From Jacaranda mimosifolia (Eukaryota > Streptophyta > Magnoliopsida > Lamiales > Bignoniaceae): a DNA stretch of 64,000 nt. A model generated the notes under the pieces. It was given only the letters and a program-made list of their open reading frames with translations, was not told the DNA's origin and did no database searches. Shown in pieces: positions 29,563 to 46,800 of the stretch. Position numbers and translations under genes: made by a program. The first letter of the stretch is position 1, and the number at the start of each line of letters is the position of its first letter. The stretch covers positions 33,503,299 through 33,567,298 of the forward strand of contig CM032128.1 of the NCBI GenBank assembly GCA_018894105.1. The letters run 5' to 3'.

Positions 29563-30988
29563 TTGATAATGTTGTCAAAATATAGACAAGGTGTTAGTCT
29601 TGTTCATAATATTGTTGTTGTAATAGTAGTTTCGAAAGCATCATTCATTTACAATCATCGAAAGCATCAAAGAATCGATGTTTTAATCATATTCCATTTG
29701 AAATTAGTACATATATCAATGTGTTTTCCTCTCACCAGTGAAAAACTTGTACTATTTGCTTCATCCTCAAGTGCCAATTAGCATATATTTTAGGATAGCA
29801 AAGGGAGGAAATCAAAGTCAATGTTTATGGACTTTGATTTTAACAAAATATAGAAAAATCTCAATAATTTACCATTTCTCCATTGCATCACAATCAAGGG
29901 AGAAATAAAAATACCAAGAAAAGAAAAGTTTACCTGCTTTATAGTTTCTTTGACATTTTCTGCTGTTTTGGTGCATTATTATGTATGCAACACCATGGGA
30001 GGGGCAGAAGCTGTAGGAGGAAGACTTTAACACCATGGGAAAATCACAATCCACCAACGATACTTCCCTCTGCTTTCTTATTGTAGACTTCATCAACTTG
30101 GTACGGATTTCTATGTTGTACTTTGCAAGATTTGAATTAGTTGCATGTAGACTTATTTTTTTGTCATTAATTTTTCTTGTAGTGAGTGTTAATCGAAAAG
30201 GTAAAAAATTTGGAATGAGTATAAAGAAATTAATAATACTTCTTTATCCTTTTAAGTTATTTTGTTAGATTGATATTACAGTTTTTTAGTTTCTACTCGA
30301 ACTTAATAATAAAAATAGAATCGCACTAGTCGAGAGTGACCCAAACGATCCCTTAGAGTAGAATGTCTTGTGATGAAATCTTCATAGATAGAAAAAGATT
30401 GCAATTCACGATGATACTATTGCAACATATAAGGTGTTGGTCTTCTTGGTAATATTGTGGTAATAGTAGCTCCGAAAGCATCATTCTTCTACAATCATTG
30501 AAGGCATCAAACCCTCCATGTTTTATTTGAGTTCAATTTGCAATTGACCCATGTTTTACTTGAGTTCAATTTGAAGTTGATTACATATATAAATGTACTT
30601 TTTGACGATCTTGTTTGGTCAAATTTATAAGAACAAGCTCCTATGTTCCTTTAATTCCAAGTATTTCTAAACAAGTTCATGAATAACAAGCTTTGAAGTT
30701 TTCTTATTGACGATATCAATACTAATGCTAGTGACAACATCAACCATGACCTTAATACGAAACTGAAACTGTAAGTGTGAATATAATACCAAAAATAGAC
30801 CAATTTTTTTTCACATCATCTTTCAATCCGAATCAGCAAGAGCTATGTCTCATGCATAAAATGTATTAACAACAGTTCAAAATGAAGAATCAAATTGCAA
30901 AGATACAAGAAAAACATCAACTTTTGGGTAAGCCTTGTAGTTGATGTTCTTCCAAACAGTTGTCATCAGAAGATTCTACCTTCAAAGA
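29563..30988. other. Spacer between GATL and ABP1, copy B
   Basis: Partner of 8645-10074. It holds the internal repeats 29536-29720 and 30388-30600 and the motif copy at 29814-30030. No gene was supported. Confidence 0.6.
29814..30030. repeat. Four-copy dispersed motif, copy 3
   Basis: Same block as 8930-9150, in the equivalent place in copy B. Confidence 0.7.
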
Positions 30989-35728
<4,740 letters not shown>

Positions 35729-36061
35729 AATTTTTGACGGGTTGCTCAGTTTGTGCTTTGCTGTGTTTGTACCGGCTCAGTATGGAGAGTATCTGTGTGT
35801 GTATTGATATCAAGTATATTTAATTCTTAATTAATTATTTTTATAAAAAATTATTTAATATATATATATATATTATATTTATAAAGTAAAATAAAAAAAT
35901 GAAATAAAGGAGACCTTTAACATATATATTTTACTCTTAGGACGCAAAAGGAGAAAACCAAAGTCAACTTTTGTTGATATAATAAAATACCATAAAAACG
36001 ACTCTGTGCCTTTGATTGGTGGAACAAGCGGTTGCACGTTCTCCCAAGCAATGTGGTTTTC

Positions 36062-36842
36062 GAATGGTTGGTTATATTTTCTCGTAAGAAAATTATTTTG
36101 AGAAAATATAATTAAATATTTTTTATTTTTTAATATATACATATTATATATATTTTTTTAATTATTCTAATAATAAAAAAATTACTCAATTCTATTTTCA
36201 TCTCAAAAACACAACAAAAAATTATTGATTTGATTACTACAGTAAAAAAATATATCTCCTAAAATATAAACAAACAGACCAAAACACAACTTTCACATTT
36301 TCTAATGCATAATAAATACATAATAAAATTAAACAAAAAACATAATCAAACATTCCCTTTGGTAGTGTTTGGATATGTTTTATGCTTGATTTTATTATAC
36401 GTTTATTGTGTGTTTTGGGAGAATGAATAATGAAAGAATTGTGAGAAAATGTGAAATGAAAATTGGGGAATGTTATTGATATTTGATTATGATTTTGGGA
36501 ATAGTTAAAAAATGAATTTTGAGAGTTTTGATATATTTGATTATGTTTTGTACGAAACATTTTATACTGTTGATGTCAAATCAATACATTTGTGTTGGTA
36601 TTTGGGGGTGAATTTGATGTTAGTGAATTTTTTTAAGTATAAGAATAATAATAAAAAAATATTGTGTATACATGTGTATATATATAGTGAATGGATATGA
36701 TTGATAAAATAATTAAATGGGTTGCATTATAATATTTTATGGATTTGTTTGTATGTTGATATTTTTTATTTATTATTATAATTACTATTATTATGAATAT
36801 TATTATTATTATTATTACGATTATTGTTATTATTACTAGTAC

Positions 36843-36881
<39 letters not shown>

Positions 36882-37180
36882 TATTATTAAATTTTATTAT
36901 TTAATATGGGAGAGGGGAGAGAGGGGACAAGAGATGGGCTGGCTAGGGAGGAGAGAGAAGCGGGGGATGGGATGGGATGGCTGACAGGGGGATTGCTGGG
37001 ACGACTGGTAGGGGAGACAGCCTTGGAGAAACTAAAATTAAGTGGATTTTTGGTTAATAGGTGAGAATATGAGAGACTTTTTGGGTATTTAATTATAGCA
37101 AAAAAATGAGTGGTATGTTTGGAAATGTTCTCCCCGAACAGGCTTGTTTCGGGAGAACATTCCCAAACAAAGCCTTTGTT
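36062..37180. repeat. Copy-B-only block upstream of ABP1, several MITE ends and a microsatellite
   Basis: Copy A passes from tctcccatgcaacg to the next shared words without it. It contains inverted ends of the gtttggttat family (36070 and 36350; 36361 and 37165), an (ATT)n array at about 36781-36895, and a purine-rich GGGAGA/GGGATGG stretch at about 36907-37017. It is probably nested MITEs. No gene. Confidence 0.6.
36781..36895. repeat. Imperfect (ATT)n microsatellite
   Basis: Interrupted ATT units. The open frame through it (a poly-Ile peptide) is an artefact of the repeat. Confidence 0.9.
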
Positions 37181-37303
37181 TTTTTCCCATGCAACGTGCT
37201 TTAATTTGCACGTTTTGCTATGCCATTTTACAATTCAATCTGTGTTGTTCCCAAACTGCTCCCAAGTTGGTGATGCCCTAAAATTTGGAGTACTCGTTTG
37301 GTC

Positions 37304-37748
37304 CAGTAACATAGGTAATATTTGGATATGAATTATGTATTTTGAATTATGTATTTTGAATTATGTGTTTTGGAAGAATGAGTTTTGGGAGTAGGGTTGG
37401 AGAATATGATATATGTTTGTTTATATTTTAAAAATAGTAAGAAAATTATTTTGAAAATTTTGGTATATTTGTTTATGTTTTGGAAGAAAACAAATTCTAT
37501 TATAACAGTTAAATAAATGCCTTTTTATTAGGTTTTGAGAGTGAAAATGGAATTGAGTGATTTTTTTTATTGTTAGAATAATAATAAAATATGTATGATA
37601 TATATATATATAATATATTTATGTATATATTGGAAAATGGGAAAGTTTTGAAAAATTCTTTTTGACATTTTAGAGGGAAAACTTTTATATGTTTGGTTAT
37701 ATTTTGGGAAAACAAAATTGCTTCCCCAAAATATAACCAAACATAGCC
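37304..37748. mobile_element. Tourist-like MITE
   Basis: The inverted ends ggtaatatttggatatgaa and ggctatgtttggttatattt are on opposite strands. The strand asymmetry is the same as in the other members of this family. No clean target duplication was assigned. Confidence 0.55.
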
Positions 37749-38049
37749 ATAATTTTTACACATAAATATAAAATTAGGGTTGGAATTCAACTAATCCTAC
37801 TCCTCAACACTACATTCTGTCTCCAATAATCAGACACAATTCTCTCCATTTCTTCACGCCTTTTGCAATACGTTTCTTCTTCCCCAACAAAAAATTAATT
37901 ATTTCGTTGAATCATTTTTCTACTACTTTAAATGTTGAACTGATTGTTTTTTTTCTTCAAGTTTTGTATGCATATATGAGGTATTGAAATTCACTGTGTA
38001 TTAGTAAATGACTGAATTGAGTTTAATATAATTGAATTTGGACAAATCC

Positions 38050-38230
38050 CAAATCTCAACCAGCATATAGGATAGCAATGAAAGGAAATTAAATTTAATA
38101 TTTATGAAATATAGAAAATTCTAAGGGAGAATTAAAAATACCAAGAAAAAGACAGTTTACCTGCTTTATATTTTATTTGATCTTGGTGCATTATTGTTTA
38201 TTCAGCCCCATGTGAGACTGTAGGAGGAAG
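38050..38230. repeat. Four-copy dispersed motif, copy 4
   Basis: Same block as 8930-9150, at the right end of duplication copy B. Confidence 0.7.
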
Positions 38231-38305
38231 ACAATCAAAGATAAGCTAGTCCTATTTATTAAATTGTACAAGTTTATAAAATGTCACTACAGCTCGTAAA
38301 ATATT

Positions 38306-38785
38306 AGGAAATATTTGGTTATGTTTCTCCAAAACAAAATTGTTTTGGAAAAATATAACCAAACATATCCTCATTTTTCCTTCAAAATAATAATAAAAAA
38401 ATAGTTTTCCTAAAATACCCTCTACTATCCTTCATTATCCCCCAAACTTCCATATTTTTCAATATATACATACATATATTATATATATACATCATATATA
38501 TTTTATTATTATAACAATAAAAAAATCACTCAATTCCATTTTCACCCCAAAAATCCAACAAAAAAAGGATTGATTTAACTATTACAGTAAAAAATGTTTC
38601 CCCTCTAAAATATAAACAAACACACCAAAATTCTCTAAAGTCAATTTTTAAGTATTCCCCAAAATATAACCAAAAATCAATTACATTCCCCAACACAACT
38701 TTCACATTCTTCAATAATTCATTCTCCCAAAATACATAATAAACACATAATAAAATCACACAAAAAAACATAATCAAACATTCCC
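38306..38785. mobile_element. Tourist-like MITE right of the duplication
   Basis: The inverted ends gaaatatttggttatgttt and gggaatgtttgattatgttt are on opposite strands. It lies outside the duplicated block. Confidence 0.55.
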
Positions 38786-39258
38786 ATAAATTTTATTTTA
38801 AAAATAAATTACATTTTATAAAATGTTATTGAAATTGTTGTATTTTATTTTATGATATATTTTAAAGTGCTTAATAAAATAAAATTTTAAAACTTATAAA
38901 ATATTAATAATAATAATTTTATAATTGAAACAATTACAAAATTAAAAAAATTAAGATTTAAAAAAAAAGAATTTTTTACTTTTTTCAAAAGAGCTTATAA
39001 AAGATCTTTAATCTCTTTTTTTAAAAAAAGTTATCATATACTTTCTAATACCATTCAAAATATTTTTTAAAAAAATATTATAAATTTAGCTAAACACCAT
39101 TTTAAAATATAAAAACACCGCTGAAAAATTATTGATTGCTCCAAAAACCAAAGCTGTTGCAAATATAGATAATCTAATGTTTTTAAAGTAATTGGATCAT
39201 CATATGCTTAAAACACGTAATCTAGCTTCATCTTTTGCTCCCTTATCAATATATATAT

Positions 39259-40190
39259 GGGTAAAATTCATTTTGTCCCCCTGTACTATCGAAAATTTTT
39301 AAATACCTCCCTGCACTACCAAAAATCTTCAAATACCCCCCTGTATTACAAAAAAAATTCAAATACCCCCCTCAAAATCATTTATTGTTAGTAACATAGC
39401 TGACGGTGTCAAAACCTTATAGTAAATTACTGATTTAACTTCAAAAAATAATTTAATAGCATAAAAACCTAGGATACATGGCATTTTTTTACAAAGTAAT
39501 GATAAATTATAAGTGAAATATAACAAAACCCTACATATTATTATACATTTTTTAAATCCCAAAACGAATGCAAATTTGGAAAATTTTAGATAAACAGTTA
39601 CGAAATAGAAATACATATAATGTTCCCATGTATTTTTTTCGCACAAGCAGCCTCTGTTTTGTTGGTCCCACATGTTCTGTATTAAAATGGAGTTGTTTAA
39701 TATTATTTTCAAAAAATAAAAATGATTTAATATTTTTGTTGGATTAGAAGTTAGATGATGTTTTAAGTTCTAAAATGAAAATAACAAAATTGAAGAAACT
39801 TGAACATTATATAGTAAATCACAAGGGTATTTTGGACATAAAATTTTTCAATGATCATATGTATAAAGAAAAATTAATTTTTGTGCTACAACAACCAAAC
39901 AACTATTACTTTTCTAACGGCAAAGAAGTTTGAGTGGGGTATTTAAAGATTTTGGTAGTACGGGTACTAAGAATATATTTGTCTACAGAGAAAAAAAAAT
40001 CCTAAATTTTTATGCTATTTAGTTATTTTTTGAAGGTAAACATACCGTCAACTATTTTACTAACGGCAAATGACTTTAAAAAGGTATTTGAAAATTTTTT
40101 ATTGTACAGGGGGGTATTTGAAGGTTTTAATAATACAGGGGGTATTTGATACATACTCCATGGTAGAGGGGGGTAAAATAAATTTAACCC
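39259..40190. mobile_element. Mutator-like element with long inverted repeats
   Basis: 932 bp. The ends gggtaaaattcattttgtcc and gggttaaatttattttaccc are on opposite strands and continue for over 100 bp, with repeated ccccctgta-type words. A perfect 9-bp tatatatat flanks both sides (39250-39258 and 40191-40199). There is no transposase frame, so it is non-autonomous. The flank is simple-sequence DNA, so the 9-bp match alone is weak. Confidence 0.78.
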
Positions 40191-40857
40191 TATATATATC
40201 AAGCAATGTAAATAGTTAAAAAGTTAACATAAAATCTTCTACCACTGCATTCAAGTATGATTTGTCGGAACGCGGATTATGCTAATTTATAATACATAAA
40301 AATATGTTAATTTTATAATATAAAAATTATTAGATATTTTTATATGTTTTAATTTTTTTGAATTTTTTGACTACTTTAAACTACAAAACGCGGCGGAACA
40401 TCAAAACCGTTCTGCAACATTACAAGGAAACATGAATAGTAGTCTACGTTCTGTTTACTGCAACCATTTCTACAAACCATGCATTTGAACTGTTTATGGG
40501 CTAGCAGATGGGAATCTGCTGCGCGTATACTTCTCCCAGTCCAGAAATACAACAAACTCAAGCATAGTACATTTTATTTAGTACAAGAAGAACTTGTGTA
40601 ACTTTTTCTATATCACAGCAATATTTGTCAAACATCCACCAAAGGGCAGAAATGAAGTGATAATCAGAGCCCATCTATATATAATCTTTGGCCACTGCAT
40701 CTTGCTCAGACAAACCAGCAAACCCATCTTACATTGATTGAATTTAGTATTGGCTCAAAATACTTTACATTTTACAAACTGCAGCCGGGACATCTGAGAA
40801 GCTAGCTTGTTGATGGATCAAGAAGGGATAAGCTCACTCATCGGCAACATATTTTTG

Positions 40858-43800
40858 CTACTCTCTCTGAGAAAACCATCCAAGCTGTGCAACGACAACA
40901 AATTAAATAAAAATTAAAGTATTTTTTGAAGAACGGTAATGATATATGTTTAGATAAGGCTCAAAGAGGTAACTATGCATGTAAACTGCTGATAACATTT
41001 ATACCTTCCATGCATACATCCCAAAAAAGGCTATGATATCTGCAGACCAAACAACTGCAAATGATTTCAAGAAAAACGGGATTATGACGTTGAGTAATGG
41101 AATAAGGAGGAAGAGATAATTGAGGGCTTCTTTCTCATTCTTCGAGCAGTCCCGGGCACGGAGGGAAGGAATAGCTGAAAACAGCAAAGATTAACTTCAT
41201 CAAAATGGAAGGCGAAGACCACTCAAACGCAAAAGGGCTGTAAAAAATGGATATATTCAGGATCCAACAGGACACTAAAAATAGTTCATAAAATTCTGGC
41301 ATTAATAACAACATCAACTAGATACTCGACAATATTGAGGTGTTTCATGAGATACAGATTAAGTTACGAGCGATATTTAAGTTCCCAAATGCATTTTTAT
41401 TCTGTAAAGATAAATCCATTTTACTTTTTCCTGTCTGTAACAGTCATTCACTGACAAGTACCTAAAAGTATATACTGATAAACAATTAGCCAGAATGTAT
41501 CAAATCAGCCTTGTGGAATTTTTGTAAAAATTGGAATTGTCATATTTTATATAGAACTAACTTAGCAGCAACATTCTCCATAAACATTTTAATTGGAAAA
41601 GAAGTATTGCTTACTGAACATCCATATGGACCACATGCCCATTAGTCTCCATATGTCTGGTTCATTTGATGGAAATATGAGATTGAAAGATAGAGCTCCC
41701 CCCAGTAATAGAGAGGCATATCCTTGAACCTCAAAAACAGTGTATAAAACAGTGCCTGGTACAGCGGGATTTTTGGTTGCCGTGGAAGCTCTCGGTGCAA
41801 AGGTTGCAGCCGTCTTTTGGACCACCTGCCAAAAATTGGTTCATGCAGAAAATTGAAAACAAAAAACATGCATAAAGACATATAATAATCTCTAAACCAC
41901 CTGCTTCCAGTGTTCTGTCTGGATAAGCAAAAAACTGCTACTGGAAGGTAATGAATGTTGACAAGATCAATTATATATCCACGAACTTCCCCCTTTTCAA
42001 GTGTCTTAGCAATTCCTAATTATGTAAGGACCACCAACATGGAAAAGGCATTTATCTAATAATACTGATGTGGGGGGTTTTGGAGCGATACTTTGAGCTC
42101 GAGGTCAATTTGGGTCACAGGTCTTCTAAATGTCCTCACTTTGGGGCAAATTCAGCAAATTCTAAATAAACAAAGTCCGCCATCGCGAGACCATCAACAA
42201 TGGCTAGCTCCTGTAATTAAGTGAAAATTGCCAATGGAGCCGGTCATCAACATGATGTGGGGCTGTGAGAAGCTAACAACAGGAAGAGATCTCATTGACC
42301 CCTTATCCAAAAGATCTGTTATGTTGTGCTTTTCGAAGTCCTAAGATTTGAGGGGTCGGGTTGTCAATAACTACTTCCCCAAATCTGAAGTTCATCTTTG
42401 CTTGGAACTTGGAGCAGTGGGGGATTAATGATGGGGATGATTCAAGAAAGTTAATCTAGCCCATACTTGAGAAGAATGGCCCATAGAACCTCAATATAAT
42501 TCAAGAATATGGGATGGGCCTAAATGGATTAAGTTGGCCCAAGAGATATCAATATTGGCCTACAAAGAATGTGAGGATATGCACACTTTTAGGATGGGTT
42601 GGATCTGGGTTGCTCAACTCAACCCACAACCTGGATCAGTCTAGTCCCTCATGGAGAATAGAGAAAAGCATTTAGGTTGTGCCGCATCACCTTTCTCTAT
42701 TTGGTACGTAACAAAAGTATAAATATTTCATTTACTCTATTTCTAAGGTATGCATACATTATCATTCTCACCTATTCTCTCATATTGCTTTTTGACCTCT
42801 CCACCACTTGTACATTCACTTGAGCATCAGAGAGGTCTTGCTGGGAACCCTACCAACGACCCTTAGTGACCTTGCCTTAATTTTAGGCTCTTAGACCAAG
42901 GACATTCAGAAAGACCTGTAACTCGAATTGACCTCAATTTCAAAGGATCACTCCTGACCCTACATCATTTGGCACTGTTTGGAAAACTTTCCTTTCTGCC
43001 TTTGAGCCAGGTCAAGATCTTGCGTCATGGTAGACCACCCCAAAGAGCAGCAGAACACTCCAGCAGCACCACCGAAAGTGACGACTTCACCGACCTCACC
43101 ATTAAGCCTTTTCAGCCCTATGGTGAGCTAGAGAAGTAAGCTCATATAGATGTCTTTGGCTAACCTCAAGAAGATGATGGCAGATTGGTGGAGGAAACTA
43201 CTAGAAGAACGTCAGGCTAGGGTTCCCTCTCTTCCATTTGCGCGACTATCGAACCAAGAGGCACCTAGCCTCATACAACCAAGGCAACTTCTTCAAACAG
43301 AACGATCTACCACCCCTAAGCTAGAAAATAGAGAAGAACGGGTCAAGGAGTCGGAAAAAGTCATGAGTAGGGTTCCACGACCTCGACCTCACAATCCTAT
43401 GATGGTAGATGCAGCAAGATCTTTAAGGTTCAATACTCACTGAGGTCGCAAGTGGAAAAGATGAAAAGATGAGCTGCTGAGGAGTCATCCTTGCAGAAAA
43501 GAAATTCATTGTTTGATGAGGAGATACTCACTGAGACCGGTTTAAGAAACTAGTCCCTCCATTCCTCTTGGCGGAAATCATCCATATTGTGCCACATCAC
43601 CTTTTCCTTATTTGGTATGTAGCACTAGTATAAATACCTCATTTACTCCATTTCTAAGGTATGCATACATTATTATTCTCACATATTGTCTCTTATTGCA
43701 TTATTCACCTCTCCACGACTTGTACATTTACTCAAGCATCGGAAGGGTATCGCAACCCTTCCAACAACTCCCTAACGACTTTGATTTCAAACTCGAGGAC

Positions 43801-46800
43801 ACTCGAAAGGCCTGTGGCATGAAATGACCTCGAGTTCGAAGGACCACTCCCAACCCCACATCAAATACCATTAAATAAAGGAAAATATATATCTAATGAC
43901 AGCCATGCACATACCGAATAGAGCTGGGACTTGGGAAAAAAGCAAAAATAATAGTAGTTATGTAATCACTAATAGAAGTAACCCAAAAAGGTCCAGGTAG
44001 TTTCATCTAACACATCTTATTCTCTCTTAGAGTTGTTCTTATTCCCACCCATTTGTTTAAATAGCAAACAATCTTTCAGCCAACAATACCACTGTTCTGC
44101 ACATCAATGCCCTCGTTTTGCAAGTCCAAGAATATATATGTACAAGTTTTGGCTAATTGCAACCATTTTGAGGTATGACTGACAGGTTCTACAAGCTGAA
44201 GATTTATGGTGGCATGAGAACTAAAAATAATACTCTTTACTGCTACTTTATCAACATAGTACTACAATATTTCCAATAAAAAAAAAAAAAAAATGGTACA
44301 ACAATATGCATTTTCATAATCAACCTAGACCATTTGATCATGTTGCAATTTGGACAGGGTATTGGCCCGTGGTTCAAATTGGGTATTGGGCCCCCAAAAC
44401 TAATTGATCGAGTTTTAACCCGTGGTCCAAACAAGCATTCATATTTAAAGGGCCTTATTGGATAAGCATGATCTTTGGATAAGTATGACTTTTGGATAAA
44501 TATAAGCTTATGGATAAACATTATCCATTATGCTTATCGATAAGCATCATCTATTAGCTTATGGATAAGGCCATAGCTTATGGATAAGCATAATCCATTA
44601 GCTTTTGGATAGGGCCAAAGGATTATCTACCTCATTAAGCGAGCTTCTTTGTGGAGCTTATCTGACCCTTATAAATAGGAGCCTAGGGTCTTGAAGAGGT
44701 GTGTATGTGAAAGATACGAAACATAAGAGAGTGAAGATAAATTCAAAACTCTCAACATCCAAATCTCTACAGTACTTTCTTGGGTAATCACTTAGAGACC
44801 CAAGGTCTTGAAGTGTGAAAATAATAGATTGCTTTAGTAGTAATCCGTTAAAGTGAGGAAACTTTGCTTAAGTACAAGAAAAGGGATTAACACGTGGTGA
44901 AAACACCAAAAAGGCTAGTAGCCGAGCTAAATCCAATGAAAGCCATCCTTTATTCCGCTGCTGTATAAACATGTATGTTTTAGCCCATCTATGTTAACTA
45001 TGTGTTAATTAATGAGCTAATAAAACACTAATAGTGGTATTGGAGCCAAGAAAGCTCGGTCTCGCCCATTGATATGTTCTATGTGAACATAGCATGTTTT
45101 ATAGTAGATATACAATCCCCATGGTCAGATCAAGAACCAATCAGTAAAGAAAAGCTATTTTGAGGCGTCTGCTAGTAAAGTTGAGTTGTCGGTGTTGGTG
45201 CGACGATGAAGTCAGCACTGCACCAACGTGATACTAGCAGAAAAAGGTCTCATGATGCCAGTTGAATATTAAAAAATGATTTAGTGCCTATGTGGAAGCC
45301 ACACGTATGCTTTTGTGGCGGTTCTTTTGTGAAAGTAGACCCACGATACTTATGTGATGTCTATGTGGCATGACATGTAACTGAACATGGTTGAAAACTT
45401 CATGAGCATGCATTAATAATTGCATAATGTTATTCTAATGAAGTTATTATGCAATCTCGTGGCTTAAAAAAATTATAATATGAATGAACTATTATAACGA
45501 ATATTGATGTTTGGGTGCTCGTGAGAATTGTTCGTTCATTTTCCATCATTTCTTTGTGATTATGAAAGACAATTAAAGCGATGGTTGATAATACAGCATC
45601 CTTATTTGTTTATTCCACTAAATTGATGTAGTAGGAATATATTTCATATAAATTTTCTATTTATGAAATATGTGTTTATTTGAGACCATATGATGTAAAG
45701 GGTGTAATTTTGTTTCTACCGCCACACGCTAGATTATCTTGGTATGATGCACCAAACATCTGCAAGGTCATGTAAGACAGTCCTTTTCATATTGCATAGA
45801 CGCTCATGAATTTGTGAATGTATTCGTAATTTCATTCAGGATTGATAAATTTCATTATGAGTTTTTGATTTAGTGGGAGATGATTACTAACTGAGCGTGA
45901 AATTTTCGATCTCACTGGATTAAAGATAAATAATGTAAATTTACTTGGACCTAGAATAAAATTGTTCTTTGACTGTACCTAACACACTAGTGCCTAACAG
46001 AAATGGATTCCCAAGCTGCTTATTCTGACCTCCATGGTACTGGTAAACTTGATGGCCAAAATTTTGCTATGTGGCATAGAAAGATTTAGTACTTGCTTCA
46101 CAAAGAAAAGACCTTTGACCACCTAGAAAAAATCATGATTAAGCCCGTTATGCCAGAAAGTGGACCACTTGATGAATATCAACGCAATTTGGACGCGTAT
46201 AACACATGGTAGGATCAAGATAAAAGTGCACGCTTTACTATGTTGAGCTGCATGCACGATAATCTGATCCGTGCATTTGAAAAGTATGCTACGGCCAAAA
46301 AGCTGTGGGAAGTATTGAAGGTCTCATATGGTAGCACCTCGGCTACACGACTAAGGGCTCTAACCCTTAAGTTTAATCAGTACGTACTTAACCTAAGGCA
46401 TACGATGATCCAGCATCTTGATGTGATGAAGGATATGATTCGAAAGCTTCAAAATGCTGGAGTAGAACTCACTAACGAACAACAAGTTCTGGTTGTCCTA
46501 AGGTCACTACCTGAGCAAACTTGGGGACATGTTAAGCTTGCACTTGCACATAATAAGCAGATTACCACGTTCGATAGCGTCGCCAATCATCTTAAGCTTG
46601 AGGCAGAACGTAAAGAATCTGAACATGCACAAGCAATTGCACTGGTCGCACACACTGGCCAACGCAAGCCTAACAAAGGTAAGCGTAGAAACCAGCAAGT
46701 TGGTGCTGGACCAAGCAATAGCCAGAATCAAAACTTGAGCCCAAAGGTTGACGACAATGAGAAACGTCGCCGAAAGAAAGACATCAAGAGGCTCAAGTTG

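Larger units (their letters stand above)
42066..43863 (+). mobile_element. Deleted gypsy-type LTR element in intron 1
   Basis: 1.8 kb flanked by aatac (42061-42065 and 43864-43868). The 5' LTR is 42066-42967 (tgatgtgg to ctacatca), followed by tttggcactgttt, close to the tttggcgccgt primer site of many gypsy elements. A gag-like remnant lies at about 43027-43440. The right LTR is 5'-truncated (about 43550-43863, ending ccacatca). No pol remains. Confidence 0.8.

Noticed and set aside
36793..36984. Poly-Ile open frame
   Set aside because: Translation of an (ATT)n microsatellite.
46507..46731. Antisense frames within copia gag and LTR copies
   Set aside because: Shadows of gag and of the repeat-rich LTR, with no independent support.
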